Part shown: positions 44,641 to 54,624 of the stretch, in pieces
Position numbering within the stretch: position 1 is the stretch's first letter
Layout: every line of letters starts with the position of its first letter
Notes under the pieces: model-generated
What the model was told of the DNA's origin: nothing
Databases searched by the model: none
Seen by the model: only the letters and a program-made list of their open reading frames with translations
Translations under genes and position numbers: made by a program
From: Lachnospiraceae bacterium MA2020
Lineage (GTDB): Bacteria; Bacillota; Clostridia; Lachnospirales; Lachnospiraceae
Assembly (NCBI GenBank): GCA_000746015.1
Contig: JQKK01000004.1
Location: 205,996-269,995 of the forward strand
Direction: 5' to 3'
Length of the DNA: 64,000 nt

Positions 44641-45615
44641 ATGGATATGACTACAGGGGCTAATGCTCTCGAAAAGAAGAAACTGTCCGGTACAGCAAAG
44701 GGTTATTTGATACTTATAGGTCTTGTTGTAGCCTCATGGGCAATATTTAAAATTATCACACCAGGTAACTTTGGTTCTCCAAAGGCTATGCTCAGCTATT
44801 TCCAGGCAAGCTTGATCGCAGCTACAGGCGCTATCGGTTTTTATTTTGTAATGGTCATGGGAATGTTTGATTTCTCAATTGGTGCAAATATTATGCTTTC
44901 GGCTATAGTCGGATGCGTGTTTGCAACAAGATTTAACCTCGGATATTTTGGTCTTGTGGTTGGATGTATCGTAATGGGCGCTTTGGTAGGTCTTTTCAAT
45001 GGACTTTTTTACGTAAAGCTCAGGATACCATCAATGATCGTAACAACAGGACTTGCTCTCATATATGAAGCTATTGCTAACTACATCGCAGGCGGAGTAG
45101 AGCAGACGCTTCCATCAAATTTACGTGCTTTTGGTCAGATGCCGGGCGACATCATTTTGGCAGTTGTCGCATTTATTGTGGCATATCTTATCCTCAATTA
45201 TACAAAGATTGGAACATACACCTATGCTATCGGCAGCAACGAGTTTGTTGCAAAAAACATGGGTATAAATGTCAATAAGTACAAGGTTCTCGCATTTATC
45301 ATCTCAGGTGCCTTCCTCGGAACAATGGCAATCCTTACTATCAGCTATGGATCTTCAATGGTAGCTGTTACAGGTATGGCTTCTATGAGCCGTAACTTCG
45401 TTCCTACAATGGGATGTTTCTTTGGTATGGCATTTAAGAAGTATGGTATGCCGCTTCCAGCTATCATCATCGGAGAGTTTGTAATAAATATCATTTTCTT
45501 TGGATTTATAGCACTGGGCGCACCTACAGCTATTCAGGATGTTATCACAGGACTTGCGTTGCTTATAATCATCACTCTTACAACAAGGGTTGATAAGGGC
45601 GAGATAGTTAAATAA
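44641..45615 (+). CDS. Sugar ABC importer permease 1 (RbsC-like)
   Basis: 324 residues with eight to ten helices. GAIGFYFVMVMGMFDFSIGANIMLSAIVG near residues 60-90 is the conserved region of RbsC-type permeases, and AIGSNEFVAKNMGINVNKYK near 195-215 is the ATPase-coupling loop. AAGGAAGG precedes ATG 44641. The operon order is binding protein, permease, ATPase, permease, so a permease heterodimer is expected. Confidence 0.9.
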   Translation: MDMTTGANALEKKKLSGTAKGYLILIGLVVASWAIFKIITPGNFGSPKAMLSYFQASLIAATGAIGFYFVMVMGMFDFSIGANIMLSAIVGCVFATRFNLGYFGLVVGCIVMGALVGLFNGLFYVKLRIPSMIVTTGLALIYEAIANYIAGGVEQTLPSNLRAFGQMPGDIILAVVAFIVAYLILNYTKIGTYTYAIGSNEFVAKNMGINVNKYKVLAFIISGAFLGTMAILTISYGSSMVAVTGMASMSRNFVPTMGCFFGMAFKKYGMPLPAIIIGEFVINIIFFGFIALGAPTAIQDVITGLALLIIITLTTRVDKGEIVK

Positions 45616-45631
45616 GGAAGGAGAATGAGAG

Positions 45632-47131
45632 ATGAGCGAAATCAGATTACAAGTTAAGAATCTCTGCAAATCCTTCGGAATTACCAAGGCAGTGCAGAAT
45701 GTTTCTTTTGATATCAATAAGGGTGAAGTACATGCACTTATAGGCGAGAATGGTTCAGGTAAGTCAACGCTTACAAATATGCTCACAGGTATTTACACAA
45801 AAGACAGTGGTGAATTCATACTTGATGGTAAGGAGATCCATCCTAAAAACCAGGTAGAGGCAAATAATGAAGGCGTTTCCATCATAGTGCAGGAGCTTGG
45901 TACTCTGGACGGACTTACAGTTGCCGAAAATATCTTTTTAGGACATGAGGACAAGTTCGTTAAGTGTGGAATTAAGAATACTAACGCCATGAACAAGCAG
46001 GCTAATGAGCTTTTGAAGAAGTATGGCTTTGAAAGAATCAAGGCTTCTGATATGGTTGATGACTATAACTTTGAGGACAGAAAGCTTGTGGAGATCGTTA
46101 AGGCAACATATTTTGGACCAAAGATTGTCGTAATTGATGAGACGACTACAGCACTTTCACAGGAAGGAAGAGAAGAACTCTATAAGCACATGAAGCGTAT
46201 CCGTGCCGAGGGCAACACAGTTATCTTTATTTCACATGACCTTCCGGAAGTACTGGAACTATCAGATACTATCACTATCCTCAGAGATGGTGTATATATC
46301 GATACTGTAAAGAGCGCAGATGTCACTGAGGATGACCTTAAAAAGCTGATGGTAGGCCGTGAAGTTACAGGTGATTACTACCGTGCGGACTATGGCGAAA
46401 AGGTTTCTGATGAAGTTGTCCTTTCTGTAAAAAATGTAACAGTTCCAGGGCTTATCAAAGATGTGAATTTCGAGCTGCATAAGGGTGAGATACTTGGCTT
46501 TGGCGGACTTTCTGAGTCGGGAATGCATGAAGTGGGCAAGGCATGCTTTGGTGCATCGTTTGACAGAGAAGGAAAAGTTACTTTGGCTGATGGCACTGAG
46601 ATAAATGATATCCCTACAGCGATTTCTCACAGCATAGCCTACACTTCAAAAGACAGAGATAATGAGTCTGTTGTAATGAATCAGAGCATTGGTGAAAATA
46701 TATGTATTCCTTCACTTGACAGCCTTTCCAACAAGGCGGGCATCTTAAGTGGCAAGAAAATGAAAGAATTCTCAAATAAATTTGCTAAAGAGATGTCTGT
46801 AAAGATGGTCAACACAGATCAGTTTGTGTCAAATCTTTCTGGTGGTAATAAGCAGAAGGTTGTATTGGCACGCTGGATAGGCAAGGATTCAGATATCCTT
46901 GTGCTTGACAGCCCGACACGAGGCATCGATATCAAGGTTAAGCAGGATATCTATCAGCTCATGGACAAGATGAGAAAGAATGGTAAGTCGATAATCATGA
47001 TCTCTGAGGAAATGGCTGAGCTCATCGGTATGTGTGACCGTATCATCATCATGAAAGATGGTATGATAAGCGGCGAGCTGGCAAGAAATCCTGAGATGGA
47101 TGAAAATAAGCTTATTGCAAAGATGGTTTAA
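45632..47131 (+). CDS. Sugar ABC importer ATPase (RbsA-like, two domains)
   Basis: 499 residues with two ABC domains. The first has Walker A GENGSGKST near 37-45, but its signature region is weak. The second has signature LSGGNKQKV near 400, but a degenerate Walker A (GGLSESGMHE), as is usual for RbsA/MglA proteins. It energises import by the two permeases around it. AGGAGA lies before ATG 45632. Confidence 0.92.
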   Translation: MSEIRLQVKNLCKSFGITKAVQNVSFDINKGEVHALIGENGSGKSTLTNMLTGIYTKDSGEFILDGKEIHPKNQVEANNEGVSIIVQELGTLDGLTVAENIFLGHEDKFVKCGIKNTNAMNKQANELLKKYGFERIKASDMVDDYNFEDRKLVEIVKATYFGPKIVVIDETTTALSQEGREELYKHMKRIRAEGNTVIFISHDLPEVLELSDTITILRDGVYIDTVKSADVTEDDLKKLMVGREVTGDYYRADYGEKVSDEVVLSVKNVTVPGLIKDVNFELHKGEILGFGGLSESGMHEVGKACFGASFDREGKVTLADGTEINDIPTAISHSIAYTSKDRDNESVVMNQSIGENICIPSLDSLSNKAGILSGKKMKEFSNKFAKEMSVKMVNTDQFVSNLSGGNKQKVVLARWIGKDSDILVLDSPTRGIDIKVKQDIYQLMDKMRKNGKSIIMISEEMAELIGMCDRIIIMKDGMISGELARNPEMDENKLIAKMV

Positions 47132-47147
47132 GGGGAGGATAGACAAG

Positions 47148-48113
47148 ATGGCTTCAAATACTATTACTGTTTCTAAAGACGAGGAGCTTAAAAGACTTTC
47201 GCGGGTTTCCATGATAAGATCCCTTTTACCGATCGCAGGACTTATCATTATATTCGTACTTTTTAATATTCTTACAAAGGGAAGGATGATCAATAACCTT
47301 TCACTTGTAATGTCACAGGTTTACGTTACTATGATAGCTGCCATGGGTGTATTTTTCATCATGACCATGGGTGGACTTGATTTTTCACAGGGCTCAATAC
47401 TTGGTATTTCTTCAATTGTAGTGTGCATAGTCTCAAAGACGAGCATTCCGCTTGCAATACTTGCAGGTATCGCTACAGGTGCTGCAATCGGGGCATTTAA
47501 TGCATACTTCTATGTAAACAGAAAGATCAAGTCCTTCATTGTTACAATTTGTACAATGTTCCTCTTCAGAGGATTCATAAAGTATCTTACAACAAACGCT
47601 CCGGTTGCCGGAAGTGCATATCTTATCAACTATGATACAAATGTTATCAAGGCAGCCTGCACTATCGCAGTACTTGCAGTTGGATTCTTCATTTTTAAGT
47701 TTACAAAATTTGGAATTTACTTAAAGGCTATAGGAGCAGGAGAGAAGGCTGCAAAGTTTTCTGGTATCAGAACAGATAAGATGAAGTTTTTCATCTATGT
47801 ATTAGCAGGTGCCATCACTGGTTTTGCTGCATTTATCAACTGCATTAAGGTTGGCTCTGTTACATCTTCAGGCGGAAATCAGCTTGAGACACAGATCCTT
47901 ATCGCGCTTGTGCTTGGCGGTATGCCTATCTCAGGTGGTGCAAAGGTAAGATTTGAGAATGTTATCGTGGGCTCACTTCTTTACATAGTCCTCAACAGCG
48001 GACTTACAATGATGGGCTTTACAACTCAGATGATGCAGCTTATCCAGGGCGTTATCTTCCTTATCTTCGTAGCAGTATTTGCTGACAGACAGTCACTGCA
48101 GGTAATTAAATAA
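47148..48113 (+). CDS. Sugar ABC importer permease 2 (RbsC-like)
   Basis: 321 residues with about nine helices. IAAMGVFFIMTMGGLDFSQGSILGISSIVVCI is the conserved RbsC stretch, and AIGAGEKAAKFSGIRTDKMK is the coupling loop. The frame opens at 47100 inside the ATPase gene, but GGGGAGG at 47132-47138 fits ATG 47148. It differs considerably from permease 1, consistent with a heterodimer. Confidence 0.9.
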   Translation: MASNTITVSKDEELKRLSRVSMIRSLLPIAGLIIIFVLFNILTKGRMINNLSLVMSQVYVTMIAAMGVFFIMTMGGLDFSQGSILGISSIVVCIVSKTSIPLAILAGIATGAAIGAFNAYFYVNRKIKSFIVTICTMFLFRGFIKYLTTNAPVAGSAYLINYDTNVIKAACTIAVLAVGFFIFKFTKFGIYLKAIGAGEKAAKFSGIRTDKMKFFIYVLAGAITGFAAFINCIKVGSVTSSGGNQLETQILIALVLGGMPISGGAKVRFENVIVGSLLYIVLNSGLTMMGFTTQMMQLIQGVIFLIFVAVFADRQSLQVIK

Positions 48114-48148
48114 AAATATTTGAAAATATATGTATACAGCCATAATCG

Positions 48149-48177
48149 TTGCGGGAAAATAGCAAAAATGGTATAGT
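48149..48177 (+). promoter_or_regulatory. Promoter of the amino-acid importer operon
   Basis: TTGCGG (48149-48154) and TATAGT (48172-48177) have a 17-base spacer. A terminator hairpin begins about ten bases after the expected transcription start. Confidence 0.65.
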
Positions 48178-48192
48178 ATATACACAGGCAAA

Positions 48193-48225
48193 GGAGTCTA
48201 CTAGTTTATTAGTGGACTCCATTTT
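48193..48225 (+). terminator. Terminator hairpin in the leader of the amino-acid importer
   Basis: GGAGTCTACTA (48193-48203) pairs with TAGTGGACTCC (48210-48220) with one wobble, followed by ATTTTTG. It may end the sugar operon, but its position just after a promoter suggests leader attenuation of the downstream genes. Confidence 0.7.
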
Positions 48226-48267
48226 TGCATTTTAGGGAAAATAATAATGATCAAGGAGAGTTTAGGT

Positions 48268-49110
48268 ATGAAGAGAAAAGTTTGGGCAATACTTATGACT
48301 ATTGCGACTGTTGCTGTGATGACTGGCTGTGGAGGCAGCAAGAGCGCAGAGAGCGCAGCACCTGCAAGTGAAGCAGCACCGGCGGCTAGTGAGGCGGCAG
48401 CAGATACGGGAGCAGATGCGTCAGCAGGTGATAAGGTGTGGATAATCGCTACAGATACTTCATTTAAGCCATTTGAGTATACTGATGATAAGGGACAGTT
48501 TGTTGGAATCGATATGGATATACTTGCAGCTGTTGCAGAGGATCAGGGCTTCAAATATGATGTACAGGTCCTTGGATGGGATGCATCGATCGCAGCATGT
48601 CAGGCAGGACAGGCAGATGGTATGATCGCAGGTGCATCTATTACAGAAGAGAGAAAATCTTCCGGCTGGGTATTCTCAGACGGATATTATGACGCAAACC
48701 AGAGCATGGCTGTTGAGGCTTCATCTGATATAAAAGGCTTTGAGGATTTAAAGGGCAAGTCAGCTGCCGTAAAGACAGGAACAATGAGTGCTGCTTATGC
48801 TGAGAGCCTTGCCGGTGAGTATGGATTTACAGTTACATATTTTGAAGATTCTCCTACAATGTATCAGGCAGTTGTCGGCGGACAGGTTGCAGCATGTTTT
48901 GATGATACCCCTATAATGGCATCAAATATCAAAGATACAGGCATTGCAATGAAGATAGTAGACGGTACTGGAAACGATCCTGCAGCTTATGGTTTTGCTA
49001 TATTTGACAGCAGTAAGCAGGAGCTTGTAGATATGTTCAATAAGGGACTTGCCAATATTAAAGAAAACGGCAAGTATGACGAGATACTTAATAAGTACCT
49101 TGGCGAATAA
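48268..49110 (+). CDS. Amino-acid ABC importer substrate-binding lipoprotein
   Basis: 280 residues from ATG 48268. The lipobox VMTGC places the lipid Cys near residue 21; an Ala/Glu/Ser linker follows, then the family 3 solute-binding fold with ATDTSFKPFEYTDDKGQFVGIDMDI and the RKSSGWVFSDGYY hinge. It should bind a polar amino acid. AAGGAG at 48253-48258 supports this start over ATG 48247. Permease and ATPase follow. Confidence 0.9.
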   Translation: MKRKVWAILMTIATVAVMTGCGGSKSAESAAPASEAAPAASEAAADTGADASAGDKVWIIATDTSFKPFEYTDDKGQFVGIDMDILAAVAEDQGFKYDVQVLGWDASIAACQAGQADGMIAGASITEERKSSGWVFSDGYYDANQSMAVEASSDIKGFEDLKGKSAAVKTGTMSAAYAESLAGEYGFTVTYFEDSPTMYQAVVGGQVAACFDDTPIMASNIKDTGIAMKIVDGTGNDPAAYGFAIFDSSKQELVDMFNKGLANIKENGKYDEILNKYLGE

Positions 49111-49127
49111 CTTTTTTGAATTTAACG

Positions 49128-49199
49128 AAGCGGGAGGATATGATCTGCCTCCCGCTTTCATAGATTTTCGCTGATGTTTACCGAAATAATCAGCGAAAA
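49128..49199 (+). terminator. Two tandem hairpins between binding protein and permease genes
   Basis: AAGCGGGAGG/CCTCCCGCTT (49128-49157) is a strong GC stem followed by TCATAG, and TTTTCGCTGAT/ATCAGCGAAAA (49165-49199) is a second perfect 11-bp stem. The first probably ends most transcripts after the binding protein; the second may be a regulatory or stabilising element just before the permease ribosome site. Confidence 0.7.
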
Positions 49200-49225
49200 G
49201 TTATACTTTATAGCGAGGTTTGAAG

Positions 49226-49897
49226 ATGATAAGGATTATCACCGTTTATGGAGGGTTACTCCTCACAGCGCTTGGACGCACATTGCTGCTTGCACTTTTG
49301 GGACTTTTCTTTGCTTGTATCATTGGCATGATCTTTGGAATCATGGGTGTTTTAAAGAACAGGCTCAGCAATATCATTTCTCAGATATTTGTTGACGTTA
49401 TCCGTGGCGTTCCTATGATAGTTTTGGCATTTTTTGTGTATTTTGGCGTGCCGTATTTCTTTAATACTATGATAGGTGGGTTTACGGTAAGCCTTTCTGC
49501 ACTGCAGGCAGGTACTATCTGTCTTGCACTTAATTGCGGTGCGTATATGGCTGAGATCGTCAGAGCAGGTATCCAGTCGGTTGACAAAGGTCAGATGGAG
49601 GCTGCACGTTCACTTGGTCTTACATATGGTATGGCTATGAGAAAGGTCGTTCTCCCACAGGCTATCAGGACTATGATACCGACATTTATCAACCAGTTTA
49701 TAATTACTCTGAAAGATACATCTATTTTGTCCGTAATCGGATTTCCGGAGCTTGTAAATACAGCTAAAAACGTGCAGGCAAATACATTTATGTCGTTCCA
49801 GACATGGGCAATAGTGGGACTTATGTATCTGATAGTGATCACTATCCTTTCAAGAAGTGCTAAGGTTGTCGAGAGGAGGCTTAACGTTGGTAGATAA
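49226..49897 (+). CDS. Amino-acid ABC importer permease
   Basis: 223 residues with five helices in the HisM/GlnP pattern. The coupling loop [30 protein letters not shown] is complete near residues 130-160. GAGG at 49215-49218 precedes ATG 49226; the TTG at 49220 is too close to that site. It overlaps the ATPase start by 11 bases. Confidence 0.92.
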   Translation: MIRIITVYGGLLLTALGRTLLLALLGLFFACIIGMIFGIMGVLKNRLSNIISQIFVDVIRGVPMIVLAFFVYFGVPYFFNTMIGGFTVSLSALQAGTICLALNCGAYMAEIVRAGIQSVDKGQMEAARSLGLTYGMAMRKVVLPQAIRTMIPTFINQFIITLKDTSILSVIGFPELVNTAKNVQANTFMSFQTWAIVGLMYLIVITILSRSAKVVERRLNVGR

Positions 49898-50630
49898 AAG
49901 TGAAGTAAAGATAAAGGTGACAAACTTAAAGAAAAGCTTTGGCGACCTTGATGTATTAAAGGATATATCTACAGAAGTTTATAAAGGCGAAGTGGTATGT
50001 ATAATAGGCCCGTCAGGCTCGGGTAAATCAACATTTTTACGATGCTTAAACAAGCTTGAGGAAGTGACGGCTGGAACGGTGATCGTTGACGGGAATGATA
50101 TAACTTCCAAGGGAATAAATATCAATAAAGTCCGAGAGAATATCGGAATGGTGTTCCAGCATTTTAATCTTTTTAATAACTTAAATATCATGGATAACCT
50201 TACACTTGCACCGCTAGAGTTAAAGAAGTGCAGCAAGAGTGAGGCAGAGAGCAGAGCTCGGGATATGCTCAAAAAAGTAGGACTTGCAGATAAGGTAGAC
50301 AGCTATCCAAGTCAGCTTTCCGGAGGTCAGAAGCAGAGAGTTGCTATTGCAAGAGCACTTTGCATGCAGCCGGATATAATGCTTTTTGATGAGCCTACAT
50401 CAGCTCTTGACCCTGAAATGGTCGGAGAAGTATTGCAGGTTATGAAAAATCTTGCGGCAGATGGTATGACTATGGTGATCGTCACACACGAAATGGGATT
50501 TGCGCGCGAGGTTGCGGACAGAGTCATCTTTATGGATGGCGGATATGTCGTAGAAGAGGGTACTCCGCAGGAAGTATTGCTTAATCCAAAGGAAGAGAGA
50601 ACTATTGATTTCTTAAATAAGGTTTTGTAA
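49887..50630 (+). CDS. Amino-acid ABC importer ATPase (GlnQ-like)
   Basis: 247 residues with Walker [10 protein letters not shown] near 38-46, signature [15 protein letters not shown] near 141-155, Walker [15 protein letters not shown] and the switch His in VTHEMGFA. The start is TTG 49887 with GGAGG 7 bases upstream, inside the end of the permease gene, indicating coupled translation. It drives import of a polar amino acid. Confidence 0.92.
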   Translation: MVDKSEVKIKVTNLKKSFGDLDVLKDISTEVYKGEVVCIIGPSGSGKSTFLRCLNKLEEVTAGTVIVDGNDITSKGININKVRENIGMVFQHFNLFNNLNIMDNLTLAPLELKKCSKSEAESRARDMLKKVGLADKVDSYPSQLSGGQKQRVAIARALCMQPDIMLFDEPTSALDPEMVGEVLQVMKNLAADGMTMVIVTHEMGFAREVADRVIFMDGGYVVEEGTPQEVLLNPKEERTIDFLNKVL

Positions 50631-50642
50631 AGTGGTGATTTT

Positions 50643-51233
50643 ATGAAGAAAATAATTACTATCAGCCGGCAATATGGTGCAGGTGGCAGCACTATAGGTC
50701 TTGGGGTTGCTGAAAGATTGGGATATTATTTTTGCGATAAAGACATGATCATGCGTGCTGCTATGGAAAATGGCAACCTTACAGCAGATGAGATAAGGTA
50801 TTTTGATGAAAAGGTTCCTACAGAGTTTGGGATTGGTCAGAGTCTTTTTGATTTTTACAATAAACCTCTTGATGAAAGGCTTTTTAATGCACAGCGTGAT
50901 GCCATCCGCAAAGTTGCTGAAAAAGGAAAGTGTGTTATCATTGGCAGAAACGCAAATATTATTTTGAAAGAATTTGATAATGGTCTGCACGTGTTTTTGT
51001 CAGCCAGTGAGCGCTTCAGATTAAATCGTATGATGGAAAAGACGCCAGGTATTACTGAGGCGAAGATGCTTGAAAGACTTCATTCTGTAGATAAAGCAAG
51101 GAAAAAGTATTGCATGCACTATACCGGGACAGAATTTGGTAATGCAGACTTTTATGATATTTCTCTCAGGACTTCGTCGCTGGGAATAGACAGGTGCATT
51201 GATATTATATGCGATATTGCGCAGCATGATTAG
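50643..51233 (+). CDS. Cytidylate-kinase-like family protein
   Basis: 196 residues beginning ITISRQYGAGGSTIGLGVAERLGYYFCDKDMI, the P-loop and following helix of the cytidylate-kinase-like family common in Clostridia. GRNANIIL and RMMEKTPGIT are also typical. This group is separate from essential Cmk, and its substrate is unknown to me. It starts 12 bases after the ABC ATPase, so it is co-transcribed with the importer. Confidence 0.85.
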   Translation: MKKIITISRQYGAGGSTIGLGVAERLGYYFCDKDMIMRAAMENGNLTADEIRYFDEKVPTEFGIGQSLFDFYNKPLDERLFNAQRDAIRKVAEKGKCVIIGRNANIILKEFDNGLHVFLSASERFRLNRMMEKTPGITEAKMLERLHSVDKARKKYCMHYTGTEFGNADFYDISLRTSSLGIDRCIDIICDIAQHD

Positions 51234-51261
51234 TCATATAAAAGTTTATATTGAATTAGCA

Positions 51262-51380
51262 TTGGCAAAACTGCCTGTTTTGGGTTAGAATAAACTTGTG
51301 TTGGATTTTTCATCGCAAGTTAAATTTTAACACAAAAAGAAGAACCGTGGGCTCTTATCGAACCCTCGGTTCTTCTTTTT
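51262..51380 (+). ncRNA. Candidate small RNA with own promoter and terminator
   Basis: TTGGCA (51262-51267) and TAGAAT (51286-51291) have an 18-base spacer. About 85 bases of predicted transcript follow, with TTGTGTT/AACACAA able to pair, ending in a terminator: AAAAAGAAGAACCG (51334-51347) pairs perfectly with CGGTTCTTCTTTTT (51367-51380). No open frame is visible. The hairpin alone could simply be a bidirectional terminator for the kinase-like and chemoreceptor genes. Confidence 0.4.
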
Positions 51381-51448
51381 TTATGGACTATCTTTTTTCA
51401 CAGCCCCTTCTTGGTCTTGCCAATAAATTAAATTGCTACGATCAGACA

Positions 51449-53437
51449 TTACTTAAAGAACTTAACCTCTTCATTAAGCTGCTCTGCAACTTTCTTTAGA
51501 TGCGAAGCTGAATCTGCGAGTGTGGTGACTGTGGCAGAAAGTTCTTGGACAGATCTTCCGGTCGTTTCTGATGACGCTGCATTTTCCTCTGATACTGCGG
51601 AAAGTGATGTCATTGCATTTGAAACATTTGCATTTGCAGAGACACAGGTATCTGCCTCCTCAGCAATTTTTTCAACGCTCTTAACAGTATCTTCTATATC
51701 AGAAAGCATACCCTGTACTGATTCGAAAGTGGCATTCAAAGCCTTGTTCTGCTCGACATTGCCTTCCATAACTTGGGCAGCAGCATGAACGGCTTGCTCA
51801 GCCTCGTTTAGGAGAGCATCCATCTCGGCTCTGATTTCGGAGGCCATATTATTTGAGTCGTCAGCAAGCTTTCGTATCTCCTCAGCTACAACGGCAAATC
51901 CTTTTCCCATTTCTCCAGCTCTAGCAGCTTCTATTGAAGCGTTAAGTGAAAGCAGATTTGTCTGTGATGCAATACCGGATATTCCTTCTACTCTGTCATT
52001 AATATTAGTAACTGCATTTTGTGTGGATGAAATTCTGGTCGATATTTCATCTATTTTAGCTGTCATTTCATTGCTGGCGTTGCGGAGGCTGTCTAATGAC
52101 GAAGTAGATTCCTCGGATGCCTCTTTCATCCTTCTTGCGAGTTCGGACATCTCTTTTGTTGAACTTTGAACACTCTCAACCGAATCTGTGATTTTCACAG
52201 TCTCATCGGCTGCCATATGAATATCTTCAGCCTGCTGTACGGCACCTTGTGCTATATGATGAACTGATGTGGATACTGCTTCTGTAGTATGAGCAATCTG
52301 GTCAGCCATAGAGGAAAGCTCATCCGATGCCATTCCGACTGTTGCGGAAGATTCTTTAATGTGACCAACAATTGACAGCAACTGCTCTACAAGAGTATTG
52401 GTACTATTTACCATTGTTCCAAACTCATCTCTGCGATTCGTATACTTTTCAATTTTGCGGAACATGCCACCTGCAAGAGTAGCAAGTGCATTATTTACTT
52501 CAATAATCGGCTTTGTAAAACTAATTGCCTGCAAATACGCAAGGATACCTGCTATGGCAAGCAGAATAATTCCGACGATACTTGTCATAATTGCCGAAGA
52601 TCTCGCTGCTGCGGTCACTGAATCTATCGATAGTGCGTCACAAATTATATAACCGGTTATAGGTTCTCTGACATACGCTATATAAGAATTCTTTCCGGTA
52701 GTATCACTTTGTTTAGTATACAGACCGTCTTCATTATCATTTTTCATAAATTCAGAATCAGAAAAGACTACCGCTTCATCGTCAGCAGAAATATCAAAAA
52801 AAGCATGAGAAGCAAGTGTCCCTTCATAGTCAACTAAGAATGCCTCTTCACCATCTTCGCCAAGGATGTTTCTGAAAGAACTCAAATCATAATTTCTGTG
52901 CAATACACCTATAACTTCATTTGTATCCAAATCAAAAACCGGAACGGCAATGCATATGCTCCTGACACCGGTTGAAGCACTTACAAGTACAGGAGATGTT
53001 GTAGTGGCGCCTTTCATAGCTCCCTGCCAATATGATCTGGCAGATATATCTGCCAGGGCATTATCGTCACTACGCAGCGCCATCATACCCTCGGAATTAG
53101 AAAGTACGATCGTATTTCCATCATCAAACATCTGATTTATAACGTCCATTTGATGCTTTACTTCATTTTTGGAATCACCGGTTTTAAGAAAATTGACAGT
53201 ACTTGGCGAGGAAGCAAGTGTATTAAGGGAATACTCTGTTCGCGCGAATAAATCATTTATTTCGCATTCAATATACCAAGCCGACCAGCTTAGTGTTTCT
53301 TTTGCTTTTTTCTTAGCACTTTCGGAGAAGCTTAGATAAGTATTTATTGTAGCTATCATTAGCGGGATAGCAGCTATTGCTACCATTGAGATAATGAGCC
53401 TTGTCTTTACACTTGAAATACCTTTCTTCTTTTGCAT
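51449..53437 (-). CDS. Methyl-accepting chemotaxis protein (double-Cache type)
   Basis: 662 residues. Membrane helix at about 15-35, an extracellular Cache-like domain to about 285 (with [20 protein letters not shown] and [11 protein letters not shown]), a second helix near 290-310, HAMP, then a long coiled signalling domain with the conserved hairpin tip [33 protein letters not shown]. It should sense small molecules such as amino acids and signal to CheA/CheW. It is monocistronic. No flagellar or che genes are in the window. Confidence 0.92.
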   Translation of the reverse strand: MQKKKGISSVKTRLIISMVAIAAIPLMIATINTYLSFSESAKKKAKETLSWSAWYIECEINDLFARTEYSLNTLASSPSTVNFLKTGDSKNEVKHQMDVINQMFDDGNTIVLSNSEGMMALRSDDNALADISARSYWQGAMKGATTTSPVLVSASTGVRSICIAVPVFDLDTNEVIGVLHRNYDLSSFRNILGEDGEEAFLVDYEGTLASHAFFDISADDEAVVFSDSEFMKNDNEDGLYTKQSDTTGKNSYIAYVREPITGYIICDALSIDSVTAAARSSAIMTSIVGIILLAIAGILAYLQAISFTKPIIEVNNALATLAGGMFRKIEKYTNRRDEFGTMVNSTNTLVEQLLSIVGHIKESSATVGMASDELSSMADQIAHTTEAVSTSVHHIAQGAVQQAEDIHMAADETVKITDSVESVQSSTKEMSELARRMKEASEESTSSLDSLRNASNEMTAKIDEISTRISSTQNAVTNINDRVEGISGIASQTNLLSLNASIEAARAGEMGKGFAVVAEEIRKLADDSNNMASEIRAEMDALLNEAEQAVHAAAQVMEGNVEQNKALNATFESVQGMLSDIEDTVKSVEKIAEEADTCVSANANVSNAMTSLSAVSEENAASSETTGRSVQELSATVTTLADSASHLKKVAEQLNEEVKFFK

Positions 53438-53667
53438 ATATACCCCTCTTTATATATCTGCTTGTGAACGTAGTTTCATAAAAAATGTACCATTATAACC
53501 CCTTATAGTATAACATTAAAATACCATGTTTTTAGTACATTTCAGGATACATCAATGGAAAAAATGAAAAGCATTATACATTTAAATGTTGTCCAATTAT
53601 TACGAATGTGTTAAACTGTAGGTTGTGTGATTAATTTAAGAATTCTTTTATAAGAAAGGTTTAGAGT

Positions 53668-54558
53668 ATGGAAAAAAAGAAAACCGGTAAAGTAGGCGTA
53701 TTTTTTCTTTGTCTGCTAGTGATCATTATTTCTTTGATCCTTCAGGTTGTATTATCTGCTTGTGTGTCAATGGTAGAGATGACTAAAGCAATCGCTGTCG
53801 GTACGTTTGATGTTACGAATTATATGGAGTCATATACTGCATTTCTTAAAGATACTAATGTGCTTCAAAGGGCTGAGTTTATGGCACTTTTAGGTAATCT
53901 GGTCTTGGGAGTGCTTTGGTATTATTTTGGATATATCAAGAAAGAGAAAGAAGAAGGTACATATGAGCCTGTAAGTGCAAAATTCGAAGAAAATCCACTT
54001 ACATTTCCTTTTCTTATCGTATCATCAATTTCATGCTTCGCATTTGGAGCACTTCTTGAGCTTTTGGCAGCGGCACTGATGCCTAATATTGCAGACTTTT
54101 TGAATGGAGCGCTTGGCTCGATCATTGACGGAAACAGGATTTTGTCATTTATAATAGTAGTTATCATGGCACCAATAGGTGAAGAATTGATCGTAAGAGG
54201 TGTTATCGCCAAAAAGTCCGCAAAAGCGTATGGCGTTGCAGGATGTATGGTGATTAGCGCAGTAATGTTTGCTTTGTTCCACCTTAATCCTATTCAGGGC
54301 TTATACGTTATCCCAATGGGTCTTCTTTGGGGATATGTGGCATATAAGTATAAATCAGTGTTACCTTCAATGTTCTGCCATGCATTTAATAATCTTTTAG
54401 GCTGGACACTTCCGGGCTCACTGATATCAAATAATAGTATAGTATTTCTTCTTATTTTAATGCTTGCCTCAGGCGCAGGTGCGGTATATATGGCAAAGCG
54501 TATGAAGATTTTTGCAGAGAAGAGAGATTCTGAGGAAAGAATTGAACCTTCAGTATAA
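53668..54558 (+). CDS. CPBP-family intramembrane metalloprotease
   Basis: 296 residues with about seven helices. The glutamate pair and Arg of the family are in GEELIVRG (about 172-179), the first His in MFALFHLNP (about 198-206) and the last motif HAFNNLLGW (about 238-246). In Firmicutes such proteins process peptides or confer bacteriocin self-protection; here no peptide gene is adjacent. It lies alone between two chemoreceptor genes facing opposite directions. Confidence 0.88.
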   Translation: MEKKKTGKVGVFFLCLLVIIISLILQVVLSACVSMVEMTKAIAVGTFDVTNYMESYTAFLKDTNVLQRAEFMALLGNLVLGVLWYYFGYIKKEKEEGTYEPVSAKFEENPLTFPFLIVSSISCFAFGALLELLAAALMPNIADFLNGALGSIIDGNRILSFIIVVIMAPIGEELIVRGVIAKKSAKAYGVAGCMVISAVMFALFHLNPIQGLYVIPMGLLWGYVAYKYKSVLPSMFCHAFNNLLGWTLPGSLISNNSIVFLLILMLASGAGAVYMAKRMKIFAEKRDSEERIEPSV

Positions 54559-54581
54559 GATTATAATTAGGATAACAAAAG

Positions 54582-54618
54582 AATTCCCCGCCGGTTTTTA
54601 TGATACTGGCGGGGAATT
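54582..54618. terminator. Bidirectional terminator between protease and chemoreceptor
   Basis: AATTCCCCGCCGGT (54582-54595) pairs with ACTGGCGGGGAATT (54605-54618) with one wobble, followed by ATACTTTT. The genes on both sides converge on it. Confidence 0.88.
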
Positions 54619-54624
54619 ATACTT

